Origin: Morella rubra
Lineage: Eukaryota > Streptophyta > Magnoliopsida > Fagales > Myricaceae
Assembly (NCBI GenBank): GCA_003952965.2
Contig: CM025854.1
Location: forward strand, 14,132,667-14,196,666
Direction: 5' to 3'
Length of the DNA stretch: 64,000 nucleotides
Under the pieces are notes generated by a model, which saw nothing but the letters and a program-made list of their open reading frames with translations, had not been told where the DNA came from and ran no database searches. The stretch's first letter is position 1. Each line of letters opens with the position of its first letter. Positions 1 to 11,920 of the stretch are shown here, in pieces. A program made the translations under genes and the position numbers.

Positions 1-1373
1 ATGAGCACCTACATTGGTCTTGAAATCAAACACTAGGTAATAATGGTACAAATGGAATTTTACATGACACACATTACCACTGCAGAAATTGTTCTCTCAA
101 TAATGCCATGCATTTTCGATTGACAAATAGGTACCTGCTGTCAAATACCCGAATGAACACATTATATTTAATCTCAATTCCTAGTGGGCAAAGGATTAAT
201 CTGGCCATGCCCATATGAGTAGCCCTCCCAGCAATGGAATTTGGACAATAGGAGACATTGTTCAACGTGGCAACTGAGTGTTCATGGCAAATACATGCCA
301 CGCCTTTTCAAGTCAGGTCATAATCCCTAATAGCATTCTGAAAATTTGATGTTTCTTATAGAGAATACAGTCATTCACATAAACATATTTCTGAAACCTT
401 AAGAAATTGCAGAGACAGTAGTAGCAAGATGAAAACTTCTAATTGGAATTACAGTAGGTTGCTGAAATTTGATTTTCACATACAAAATAAGTATACCTCT
501 AGACTCATAAGTTTATGTTCCAATTGAAATTGAGTTCAGCTAAATCAGTGGCAAATTGTAGTTCTCAGACAGATATTGTACAAAAGCAAAAGCTAGAAGA
601 ATGCGAATGCAAGTGTTGTCAAAAAAAATCAATCATCCCGTAACATGAAACAATTAAGACAAACAAATCCCATAGCATGGAGTCCCCATAAACTGAAATG
701 TTCTACCAACCAAATGAATGTGCAAAAACCCAAAGAGCGACACTTCAGCTTTTTCTTCTTTTATTGGTAGATCTATATCTGATGGGTCTTCAAATTACAA
801 CCACACTGTCCACTCCAATTTTTCAAAAGGAGAGGACGTACCATTTAAACAAAGACTCTTTGGCTTCGATTGCAGCTTATGTTACGCTCAATACAAGGGG
901 GAAAGATACAAAGGAAAGAATCTGTGACTATCCAAGTTTTGGCAATAAAGTAGTTTCTAGTGTTGCATGATGCAAACAGCCAACAAAGGCATAAATTAGG
1001 ATTGAATGGTTCTATTGCCCTTAAACAGATACTATTCAACTTAGCTCCATTATGAAAATATATCATCCACAACAGAACAACGTTTTTTCATTGCTTTTCA
1101 AAATTTCAAGCTTTTGTTATCAATCCAAAATAAGTCCATGAATAAGTGAAAAGTAAAATATATAATGTTTCTTGCATCTCTGATCCCAAATTCATCATTT
1201 CGTGGGACGGGCTCATGAAATGCTGATTCTTGTAAAATATGCAGTTAGGATATTATCTTTAGGAACATAATACGGAAAGGGGAAAAATAAACGGTAACAA
1301 AACAAAACTATACAGGAAGAAAGCTAAACTTTCTCAATTATCATCATGCATTTACCATGAGAAGAACTCTAAC
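1..1373. other. Probable intron of the diflavin oxidoreductase gene
   Basis: No exon of the expected FAD or NADPH domain and no other gene could be read on either strand. The small open frames here are AT-rich and have no recognisable motif. By inference this is the intron following exon 5 of the gene at 1374-4268. Confidence 0.5.
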
Positions 1374-4268
1374 CAAGTAAGTTATCTGAATTTGGTGGAA
1401 CTTGTGAATCCACCTTGTCATCACCATGATACGCGATCTGAACTTTGGGTTGATCAACCAATTTCATATCAGGAATCGCAAAGTCTAGACCGTGCGGGAA
1501 GAACTTAGGATTGATGCGATTCAACATACTCCACAGAGACAACATCCATGGATCCAGTGCAGCCTCGTACCTTTGAACAGAAATCTATCTTGAGCAAACT
1601 TAAAATTATCCAAAGGGGTGTGTCATGATTAACTGCATGCAGTCATGCTTTTGTTGCAATTGGAACAGAGTGCACTTGGAGAGGAAAAGAAAAAATTGAT
1701 GCAACCATGGAATCAAAGTAAAGTTGCTTAAGAGTGATCTTAAATTTTGGCAACTTGAGACCTTTTTGTGTATGGGGCAATCATAGATGTTTGATTGAAG
1801 CAAAACCTATATTCTAAATTGTGTCATTATGAGTGATTGGGATATCATGTGCATGGTAGATTTATAATCTCAAATATTCCTGTAAATCATCTTGTTTTTA
1901 GGGCTTTTCTTAATTATATTTGGATTGGGCTGTTAGTTTACTAATTCGAAACAGGAGTTGAAATCCTATTAAGAATAGATCTAGAGCCTATATAAGCATG
2001 TTTTTGCTATACTAACTGAGAGTCGAATAATATAAGTCGAGTGCTTTGCTCTGTGAAAGGCTTGTATACCTAGATGGAATTTTTCCCTCTTTCTCTTGGT
2101 CACCATTCACACCACTGTTGATATTACCATTAAAAATATTGATCACAGTTTTGACGAATCTTCTTTCTTGCCATCCTTTGGACTTAAATCCTCCACCTTC
2201 TGGGTAGACTTCGAACCTTGAAAACCTTGAACTTTTCCATACTTAAACCAACCAAGTAGACCCTTAAAATGATCTCAAAATCCTATTAATGCCAGAAAAA
2301 TCCTTGCTTGCTGTTAAACCCTATATACTTATCAGATGGAGCTTCAAAGAGTAAGATTCTCCATAATTCTATGGAACAATGAAGCAGGGATTATTAGGCA
2401 AAAGATAGGACAAAGTATTTAGGAGAAAATATCTGAAAGTTTCTCCCTCTCCCCCACCTTCTCCTAATGGCTATCATTACTTAGGAGAATGATTCAAGTT
2501 TCAGTCCCATTGAACAATACACGATGGGTTTCTTACAAGAGCTTACGCATCCAATTATCAATCCTATTCAGCGATGCTTTATTAGCAGGTGCTTCCTGGT
2601 CAAAATCAATCAACGATGTTGCATCTGAAAACCACACTGACCATGAAAAGTAAAAAATTCTATGGAGATAGTTATAAATGCTTCTGTCAGTTCAACTGAA
2701 CTCATATTTGCAATCATATTGAACCATAATCATACCCTGATGGGTGCTGGTCATCTCCCAAACCTTTTTCAACTATCGCCATCGCCCCAAGATCTGAAAG
2801 TCTCTTGTCAAGCTTCTTAGCAACAAACTGCAGCCATCAACACAGACAAAAACAAACTTTACTTAATAAAAGTAGAAGTTGCTGAATTAGAACCTAAGTA
2901 GTGTGTGTAAACATGTGACAGAGACATGATTTTTGGAACAACATCCATGAAATCTTAGGAATATGTGCAAAATCTGCTTGATAGATGGTTAAACAAATAA
3001 TTAAGATGATCTAAGAAAGATGGTAAAAAATACATGTAACTTTGATATTGATGTTATGTGAATAAACAGATTGAGACTGCCCTTCTCCAACCCTTACTGC
3101 CCAACCTTTTTTGAGAAGGGTATAAAAACATAAAGATCCTTATGATGACAACTTCATGTGGCATGCTTAGATATGAAATTTCATCTTTTTTTGAAGCAAA
3201 GATAGTTGGGATGGAAAAAGCATACCACTTCCATGTGGTAGTTGACTCTTAACATCAATATATGACCTCTAGATTTAGATGATGGAAATGAAAAAGAGAA
3301 GAGGAAGATGTCATAAATATAATCTACACAAACAGTTCTATTAGCACACTGCAGGAAAGAGGAGGTTATAGACTTCCCACCTTTTAGGGAGAGCAATTTA
3401 CGACCTAAACTTCAAAACAATCCCAAACATGTCAACAGTCATATACTAGTATCTAAATTTAGGAGTTCTTACATTATATTTCTGGTAACCAGAATCTCCC
3501 AAGCCAAACACGCCATAGCAAACACCTTCCAGCCAATCTTTACTTAAATGTCTCTGCAGAAGAAACCTCCAAAAGACCTACAGATACAAGTGGGGAGGTT
3601 AGGGCGAAAAGGAGAAGGAAAGGGGTAAGCCCAAACATAGACACATGAGCCTCTTACAAAACAGAAATAATAATTCTCATATCGATGCCATACAACCTTC
3701 ATAGGATCTGGTGTATCTCCCTGGCCTGTGGTAGAAACAACAAAAATTACGGTGCCCTCGTAAGGTAAGGAACTCTGAGACAATAAACGAGCAACAAGCT
3801 AATAAGCAATGCTTTCAAGACATTGTAGAGAGTGACAAGTACAGAAGGCAACTGAAAAAAAATCTGGCCAGCCACGTTTTTGTAACGCCTTTTGAATTGT
3901 TTCGGATAACAGGTTCAAGTCCTAAAGACAAATTCAACCTTTCCGATAGGAAAAATACTAAAAGGCCATGAAATCAATCAGAACTTTCGGGGACCAAAAC
4001 AAAAAAACAAAAACAAAGCAAGAACAATGTTTTAGCCTACATTCTCTTTTCTTTTTCTTTTCTCAAGAATTCAAGAACACGTGTGAAACCAAAAACGGAA
4101 AATTGATGAACTGAAAAGTGGAAAGCTTACGACGTCGTATTCGTCCATGGAAAGAAGCTTGACGAGGCAAGCTCGGCGCTCGGCCTCTCGAGCCACACGC
4201 TCCGCCGCGTCCAACGCATTACCCGTTTGAGTTGCGTAAAGTATCAGTAGCTTAGGTCTGTCTTCCAT
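1374..4268 (-). CDS. ATR3: NADPH-dependent diflavin oxidoreductase (ATR3/TAH18 type), 5' exons only
   Basis: Known role: passes electrons from NADPH through FAD and FMN to DRE2/CIAPIN1 in cytosolic Fe-S cluster assembly. Seen: five exons read right to left, 4268-4131, 3774-3697, 3577-3473, 2827-2736 and 1570 to about 1374. All junctions are GT-AG and in frame, giving about 203 residues. The start ATG at 4268 opens a flavodoxin-like FMN domain: YATQTGNA at residues 11-18, VVSTTGQGDTPDP at 58-70 and GVFGLGDSGYQKYN at 94-107, followed by EKGLGDDQHPSGY and DPWMLSLW. These match the family closely. The FAD and NADPH domains (roughly 400 more residues) are not in 1-1373 and must lie off the left edge. 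The end of exon 5 is the least certain boundary: the donor at 1373/1372 follows ...SDNLL, and the unspliced reading stops a few bases later. Confidence 0.93.
1850..2210 (+). mobile_element. Possible LTR-like fragment in intron 4 of the diflavin oxidoreductase gene
   Basis: This stretch contains a plant LTR-style promoter context: a TATA box (CTATATAAGC near 1988) preceded by a TTAGT/CCTATTA-rich block and followed by a T- and C-rich leader. I could not fix both ends or a target-site duplication. It could equally be unique intron sequence. Confidence 0.22.
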
Positions 4269-5373
4269 TCCTCTAAGCCGAATCTCACCCCCGATTTAGA
4301 AATCCTTTTTTAACTAACAAATTAAAGAATTAAGTTGCTGATAACCTGTATTTTACAAATTTATATAAAGCTATTAGTGTTTAACTGGCCAATCACTCTG
4401 GAATTTCAGAACCAGAGCGAGGAAGACGGAGGGGGAGACGGGTTCCCTTTTCGTGGGTTGGGCTGGGCCGTGCTTAAAGCAAAGCTTCTCAGTTTGAGTT
4501 TCCACGGGGTATCTAGGCCCAAGCCCAATCCTTTTTTCAGAGGCCTTTTTGGGGGTTTCTCTGGACTTCCTTTTCATGTTTCACATTCTTTTTATTTATT
4601 AGCCGTAAATATCACTATTTAGTGATATTCAACTGATAGGATCATTCTTGTACATCCTGCTATTCACTGTCCCAAGCCTATAAATAGCAAAACAATAATA
4701 AATAAAAATTTCAAGTTATGCAAGAAAAGGATTACCATTGAATTATATTTGGGGTAAGTCCATAGACTAATTATTAACTATTATTTCAAATATAATAGTT
4801 TGGGTTTTTTCACACCAAAAGTTGTCACCTGTGATAGTTGAGGTTTATAATTTAAAAGTTTTTTAATTAATGTTTATATTCCACATACGCAATATATTGA
4901 TGATAAAGTTTCTGTCGTGTAGTTATTTCAAACTAAATATTAAAAAACTCCAAATCATGTTTTTCAATTACTTTATCCTGCATTTCGACTATTCACCATA
5001 TATGGAATAGATCATAATCATCTTTAGAATCTAGCCCTATTCAAAAACTTTATAAATACAACATTAGATAGTGTGGAATACGCTGAACATGTTTATATTT
5101 ATATAAAATATACGGTGCAATTTGAAAGTATTACTAAGTTTCTTGATAACAACACACCGTAGCGTACCAAGACATTTCAATTTGTTGGGTACCTTAGTTT
5201 TTAATTCTCACCTTCAAGTCCCCCCCCCAACAATTATGTCAAATCACTATCAAGAGATTAAAAAATGCTAATCAATTGAAGGATTACAAAAATACTAAAT
5301 CATTTGCTAGAAAATAATTTCTTAAATTATCGACGAAATGAATATTCCGCCGGTTGTTCACGTGAATACTAAA

Positions 5374-5570
5374 GGTGTGTTTATTTGTAAAATTTTGGAG
5401 ATGTTAAAATTTTAAGGTATTGGATTTAGTGAAAAAGTGAAGAGAAGATAATTTTTAATATTTATTATAAAAAAAGTAATGATTTGATGGGGGAAAGAAA
5501 GATTATATTATAATTTTTTTATTGTGTTAAAATTTTAAGAAATGTAAAATTTTGATGTGCAAACAGATCC
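5374..5570. mobile_element. AT-rich MITE-like element
   Basis: The left end GGTGTGTTTATTTGTAAAA is roughly the reverse complement of the right end TTTTGATGTGCAAACAGATC. The interior is A/T-rich with no coding potential. This terminal pattern (G-rich tip followed by TGTTTG/CAAACA) recurs at 7702-7887 and 30286-30738. The superfamily was not determined. Confidence 0.4.
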
Positions 5571-6557
5571 TAAACATTTATCAAAATATAAATTTCTTAA
5601 TATATCGGATAAGAAAATAGACTCGACTAACATATATTTTATATTATGTACTTAAAAAGACCAAATTTAACATATTTTCTCCAACTATTAATAAATATAT
5701 ATAGTATAAATAGTTTTATAATTTTATAATTTTTTTTATAATCTTCCTTGAATATTTTAAATGATGCCACATTTATTTATTTTTCCTGAAATAGTACCTT
5801 AATTAATAATATAACAGATGGTAGGTGTACGATGATCAATCAATCAAATCGATACGTTTTAATGTAATTTTCTTTCATCACGTGGACAGCCTCCTATCAA
5901 TCAAATCGCGTGCGGTTCCAGCTCGTATCAGGTCACAAATACTGATTTTTTTTAATCTAAAATCCTGAATTTATATTTAGATGTGCCGATTCTCAATTTT
6001 TAGTCTTTAAACTCAATAATGAAGTGAAAATTAACAGCGCTCTTTCTCTCTCTTTCTCGTCTCTTTTTCCGATTCTCTTCCGTTTCTCTTTTGTGCGATT
6101 GTGACTTACATGCGACTTAAAGTTTGAAGGCCTTATCTGAATCACCCAAATTCATCATTCTATACAGTATATTTGCTTCGTTGTGTAATTACAGTTTGTT
6201 TCCGTTGATTCGAAGGTATATTAACTGTTTCAAGGTTTGTCTTCCTTTCTCTCTGTTTTGGTTTGGAATATTTGGATTAGTCCATTAATTCCTTTCTTTT
6301 TGCGTTAGTATGAGGTTTTTGGATTATCCTATTAATTCTTTATTGGCTTAGGACTCACTCTTGAGATCAATTAAAAATCACCTAGAAAATCAGCCTGAGT
6401 TGAAATAGTTAGGATCGTTACAGTTTTTAACTTGTCGATTCTAGCTATCCAAATAAAAGGAGTGGTTCTTAGCTTCATACTTGGTTTGCTCGATGTGAGT
6501 TTTTCTTTTAATTTAGATTTTTTGGTTCGTTTCTTAGGAAAAGCTAGAGTACAAACT

Positions 6558-6777
6558 TATTTACATATTTTTCGTTCGAGCATGTTAGAGAGCAAGAGGG
6601 AGATATATTTTAAAGTTAACTTATTTATATATTTCGCTAGGACAGGTTAAGGAGTATCATGGAAACATGTTTTTGTAAAAAAAAAAAAAAAAATTATTTA
6701 TATATTTTGCTCGGGCATGTTAGGAAACAAGAAGGAAGCATATTTTAAAGTTAACTTATTTACATATTTCGCTGGAC
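6558..6777. repeat. Diverged direct repeat, two copies of about 85 bp
   Basis: 6558-6642 and 6694-6777 share a CGAGCATGTTAG / CGGGCATGTTAG core, the block ATATTTTAAAGTTAACTTAT and a closing TATTTCGCT. They are offset by 136 bp and separated by a poly(A) stretch at about 6678-6693. No gene is visible. Confidence 0.65.
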
Positions 6778-7266
6778 ACATTAGTAAAGCGAAGGTTATA
6801 AAAAAATCGTTCTCGCGAATTGAAGGGCATGAGAGCAGCGAAAATGTTAATAAAAAAATATTCACAAAAAATAAAACTTTTGGCTCGCTCAAATTGAAAC
6901 GTGCAAGAAAAGCAAAGGCTAACAAAAAAATAATTATAATATCGCACGTGAGAACACAAACGCACAATAAAAACTAGTTAACTAGACAAGTGTACCTTAC
7001 TAATGAACATTAATATAATTGACAAGTCACGTTAATTTTATTTCAAATCAGGACTCAAAGCCTGAGCTCCAACCACACGCAAAACAGTAAAATAAAAGTG
7101 AATCAGAAATTGAAACCAAACCCAGGCCGCTTCCAAATATGGCCCTCAGCACGAGGAACTTGAGTCTCTTCATGTGGCAGATAGACACCTTTGACAACGA
7201 ATAACGATGGGCCGTAAGAAAAGATCTTTTGGCGGGGGTGGCGAGAAAGAAAAAGAGAATATGTAT

Positions 7267-7490
7267 CGGTAGTATTCACCTGTAAAAATTTTCATCCTCA
7301 AAATTTTTATCATAATAAAACAATTTTTTAAAATTCTTTATTTTATTAAATTATTATTTTTTTATTTTAAATAAACATAAAAAATTAATTTTAATTATTT
7401 TTCTTTTCAATTTTTTACTAATTTTAATACTCTAAAAATTTTAACATCTCAAAATTTTTCTACGGCCCAATACTACCATTATTTAAAAGG
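7267..7490. mobile_element. AT-rich MITE-like inverted-repeat element
   Basis: The left end GTAGTATTCACCTGTAAAA resembles the reverse complement of the right end, which reads TTTTCTACGGCCCAATACT. The interior is almost pure A/T. Imperfect terminal inverted repeats with a non-coding core suggest a small non-autonomous DNA element. Confidence 0.42.
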
Positions 7491-7701
7491 TAGTAGATTT
7501 TTTTGGACACGCTGGGCTCCAGGATAAAAGAACCTGTACCAAATCCTCTGCAATGTTTAACAATCACTCAAATTCTGACCCTTCAATCAAAATGGATAAC
7601 AAGGATAGTGCCACGTAATTTATTCACGTTAAAAACTTAAAATATTAATTAAAAGCATTAGGGAGGACCTCATGTCATTTTTAAACTTTTAAATATTATT
7701 T

Positions 7702-7887
7702 TAGGGTGATATTTGTAATAAAAAATTTGGACATTTCAAAATTTTAATTTATAAAAGTTAGTGAAAAAATAAATAAAGATGATTTATGTAAAATTTTATA
7801 TTTATAATAATAAAAATAAATTATTTAATGAGAATAAATTATTTTATTATTATTTTAATAAATTGTCATCATTTACAAACACCACCA
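7702..7887. mobile_element. AT-rich MITE-like element
   Basis: The termini GGGTGATATTTGTAA and TTTACAAACACCACC are near-complementary. The core is A/T-only in long stretches and has no coding potential. It is short enough to be a MITE. Confidence 0.5.
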
Positions 7888-8327
7888 AGTTTTTGACTCG
7901 GATGAATAGCGTGTCGTGATCTGCACCTCTCAATTTACATAGTGGGTAAAGTAGTTGCACCCTGAGCAATGCCCTAGAAATTGAGGCGCATCTTCATCCC
8001 CAGAACATTATACGTTCCTCCCCTCGTATTCACCATTCGATTTGTCGACGTCGCCTGGCCTTTTGAAAGAAACAAGACACTCGTTTTTGTTTTTTTCTTT
8101 TAATTTTGTCGGATAAAAAACAGGACAACAATCCTGCAACTTAAATTGGGTGGTTGAGTCTTTTTTTATTTTTATTTTCTTGAATTGGGTGGTTGAAGTC
8201 GATTCTAGTACGATAATTTTTTCAGGTCTTACATTGTATGGTCTTTTCAAACAGACAAGTGATTTATCCCAGAAAAAAAAAAAAAGTGTATCTTTCTAGT
8301 CTCAAAAGTAATTTTTAGTAGAAGGAA

Positions 8328-8505
8328 AAATATAGTGCTATAGTTTTGACACTCTAAAATTTCAGTATATTATTATAAAAATTATAAAATAATTAATTTT
8401 TTTTCTATTAAATTATTATAATTTTTTATTTTTTTTATTAATTCTCATAAATTATTTTTAATTTTTTACTGATTTTGTATCTAAAATTTTGACACTCAAA
8501 CAGGC
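8328..8505. mobile_element. Possible AT-rich MITE-like element
   Basis: TTTTGACACTCTAAAATTT near the left end is echoed in inverted form by AAAATTTTGACACTC at the right, though both arms also read as direct copies of TTTTGACACTC. The interior is A/T-rich. The element type is uncertain. Confidence 0.28.
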
Positions 8506-8577
8506 GTAAATGTTAACAGTCTACACTACCAATGTGAGAGTGAGATAGATCTTATTCTCTTAGATTACCCAGAGATC

Positions 8578-9230
8578 TATAAAGGGCAACAAACTTTTGG
8601 AAAATTTTGGGGGACTTATCGTTCGATCCCTGTCTAGTGTCTACATCGCTATGCAGTTGTCATGCTGTACAGAACGCGCTTACCTGTGTTGCGTATGCAT
8701 TGATAATTTGTCGTCCTTGTTGTGGATAGGTTTACGGATTGCTGGGGGGTTGGGGGGGGGGGACCATGGCCACCCCACCGCTGCAGGGACCAATCCGACC
8801 ACATCCTGCGAGGCTTACAAATAGAAGCTCACGGCAGCAGAAAGTTCAAGCTCAAAGAGTCTCTGAGCATCTCCATATCATGGATCTCTCTTTCTTCGTC
8901 TGTGTACCGGAGTACTCATCTTCTCGAAACGCCGACCAAGATGCAGAAGCAGATGATGATTATCGATCATCATACCTGCGGAGGACGAAAAATAAGGTAA
9001 TCGATCTTTCTGAAACATAATTAACATTGTACACTACTTCAGAGGATGTTCTGATTAACTTGCAGACCAAAAACTATGGATGCTGGAACCTTTGCCCCAG
9101 CCATTCATCATCTTTTTACTCTTGTTTTCCTAATCTTTGTCAAACAGATCTATCTAACTCTGCTAACTCTATCCGTAACCAGTCCTGCTGCGCCATGTCA
9201 GGGCTAGCTTGACGATATCGGTGGAACAAA
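8578..9230 (+). other. Possible unrecognised transcribed locus with small ORFs
   Basis: A TATA-like TCTATAAAGG at about 8578 lies upstream of a higher-GC patch. An ATG in good context (GGACCATGGCC, 8764) opens about 85 codons running to 9018, and a possible GT donor lies at 8998. A second small frame from about 9077 (MDAGTFAPAIHHLF...) contains one hydrophobic stretch and ends near 9212. I recognise no family, no microRNA precursor and no domain. The local composition differs from the AT-rich flanks, which is the main reason to list it. It may be a lncRNA, a decayed gene or nothing. Confidence 0.2.
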
Positions 9231-10449
9231 AATCACCATAACTTAGCGTAGTAATCCCAAAACAGATACTCGTGTTTTTAACTTCATGTTGTATATATGA
9301 GATTCGTGAGCCCTGAGTTTGTATAAATTCTTCATGTTATATATCTTAACGTCGCGTGTTCGAAAACAAAGCATTAGAATGGGTGTCTGTTAAACTACAG
9401 CTGCTATCATGTTACGCAGTTTTACTGATCTGGCTGAAGAACATTACATACGCATCTGCACGTATATATGGATCTTTAAGAGTACATCTGAGATCTCCTT
9501 GTAACAATGTTTCTATAAGCACTCCATCTCTCTTCTTTCTCGCAGCTCTTCATGTTCGTTTCTTCCTTCTTTTTCCGCCTCTCAGAACTTTAGGGACCGG
9601 GCGAGTTACCCTTCTCTTTGCTTGCGCTTGGAAGCTTTTCGATTGGGCAGATCTTTCATGGATCCTGCCTGAAATTTGCATCCAGTAAAATACCCTAACA
9701 TATATAAATAAGTTTGGTTTCTGGAACTGATCAATTGACTATCACGTTAAGTAGTTCCGCGAACACTTGATTAGTAATTTCATGTTGGACTCATGTCAAC
9801 TATTCTGAACTTTCACGGGAAAATTAATCTACATTATTCAGTCTTCTTAAACATTTTAAATTTTTAGATTTCTTACATCGTATTTGCATGATACCGGCAC
9901 TTAGAGCTTGTTCGGTTTTTAGATTTTTTGAATCTTCATAATACACATTATCTAAAAATAATTACAGCACGCATACCAATAAAATTAATAATATCTAAAA
10001 ATTCTCAAAATACAAAAAATTTTCAGAATACTAACTAACCGAATATCTTCTTAAATAATGAGATAGGGAACAAAATTACATACTCCAAGAATAATTTTAA
10101 AAGTTCTCTTGCATCTAACTCTATTCTAGTTTTCTTCCTTGCTCCGTAGTTGATTATTTTTCACCTGTCATGCTAAGATATAGATCTCTAATGACGATAT
10201 TTATTTATAATTTTGCAGGAAAATAAGATGAGCTTTATGCGGGAGGGTTCTCACGTGGAACACTCATTTGAGCAAGATATTATAAGTGACTTATATTTTC
10301 TGAGGATTACGAGGTTAGATAAATAGAGTACCTCGACCTCGGACCTTCAACAAGGCTGACTCGTCAGAGTCAATCAATACCTTATTCATTATGGTATCAT
10401 AAAAATTTGATATTAATTGTTATATTATTTTTTTAAATAAAATTAAGAT

Positions 10450-11192
10450 GAATTTCATTTTTAGTCCCTAACTTTTTTGCACATTTTATTTACAAAAAAA
10501 GTGCTTGAGTTAAAAAAACAATAAAAAAAAAAAAAAAATCTCTCAGTTTACCCTCACTTAAAAAGTTAGTCATTCTATCAATCTTCCGTTAGTTCCCTGA
10601 CGGCATACCCCACAACGTCAGTTTCCACCCCATTTTGACTAATTCACATCATCTGTGAACTAAACGATTCTGGCTAAATGACGTCGTCCAGCCAACCTCC
10701 CTATATCAACTGCTCAATGCACCGTTTGGGGTTATTAGTCTCAAATGATGTCATCTAAACGATTTATGAATGTATGCTCTACATGTAAGTCGCTCAAAAT
10801 TTACCGAGTGTTGAACACGGATTTCTCCCCCTTTGTCATGAGCTCTAAACAACGGCATTCATTAGATTTTCCTCCTATTCGTTATCCCTAGACTTCGATA
10901 TTTTCTCATAGATTCTGGAATTTTTCGTGAACCCCATGCGCAGTTAGTTTAGGGAGGATGGTTGGGACGCGTCTTTTTGGCCAAAATCGTTTAGTTGGCA
11001 AATGACGTGGATTAGTTGAATGAGGTGGATATGTAAGCTGACGTGGTGGGATTTATCGTTAAGGGAATTGACCGAAGATTTATCGAAGGATTGATTTTTA
11101 AGGTGGCGGTAATTTGAAGGGTTGATTTTTTTTTTTTTTTTTTTAAATTTAGGATAAAAAGGTAAAAACCTTAAGGACTAAAAATAAAATTT
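10450..11192. mobile_element. Long inverted-repeat (fold-back) non-autonomous element
   Basis: The two halves are extended inverted copies. Terminal TTTCATTTTTAGTCCCTAAC pairs with TTAAGGACTAAAAATAAAA. Internally AACTAAACGATTCTGG (about 10657) pairs with CCAAAATCGTTTAGTT (about 10980), and CCCCACAACGTCAG (about 10608) pairs with CTGACGTGGTGGG (about 11038). Poly(A) and poly(T) tracts lie symmetrically near the two tips. There is no open frame with recognisable motifs. The structure fits a Mutator-like or fold-back MITE with long terminal inverted repeats. Confidence 0.65.
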
Positions 11193-11847
11193 CTCTAAAA
11201 CTAATTCAGCATCCACTAGGTCAAGGATCTCAAAATAGCAATATATGCAATTTTTGTACTCTATTGATCATCTAATAGAACATCATTTTTGAGAAAATAA
11301 TTTCAGTGGCTGAGTGGCGGTGGTTTATTTATTTCTCCAAACCTCGTTTTCAACTCTGATCTCATCCTTGCGCCCAATTTGTCCGGACATGTTTGACAGA
11401 TTTTGTGGTCCAGATTGCAAGCAGATAAAATGACAATATCTCAGTGAAATTCTTGAAGGTATCCTTGTTTTTTTTAGGCTTAATTACTTTATTCTTATTT
11501 TGAAATTTCAAATTAGTTTTTAAATTTTTTTTTTGTCCTAACATAATCAATTTGAAATTCTACTTTATTAATAAAATCCTTTCGGTTAATTGACACATGT
11601 ATGTGAAGGACAAAATTTTACATGATTAAAGGACACGTCATAACCAAATATATACCTTTAGGTGTCCATTTTTTGTGAAAAAAATAGTAATGAATGTCAT
11701 TTACGCTACCACGTCATATTGGAAGTCCCAACTAAATCAAACACACCTTGTGGAGTGGCAATTATTAACTTTTTACCATTTGAAATGGACACGTGGATGA
11801 CTTGTATTAATACGACATGTTTTCCATTAGTTAGGTAAGTCTTTACC

Positions 11848-11920
11848 GTCCAAATACAAGCACCAGTTGAGTGTCCAAATACAAGCACCAGTTGAGTGTC
11901 CAAATACAAGCCTCAGTTAA
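11848..11920. repeat. 25-bp tandem repeat, three copies
   Basis: The unit GTCCAAATACAAGCACCAG+TTGAGT is repeated at 11848, 11873 and 11898. The first two copies are identical and the third carries a small change (CCTCAG) before breaking off. It is non-coding and intergenic. Confidence 0.88.

Noticed and set aside
8578..9700. Possible microRNA precursor
   Set aside because: No match by eye to the conserved plant microRNAs I could recall and no clear fold-back with a 21-nt duplex.
11848..11920. Possible CRISPR-like array
   Set aside because: Head-to-tail 25-bp units without spacers in a plant nuclear genome; an ordinary tandem repeat.
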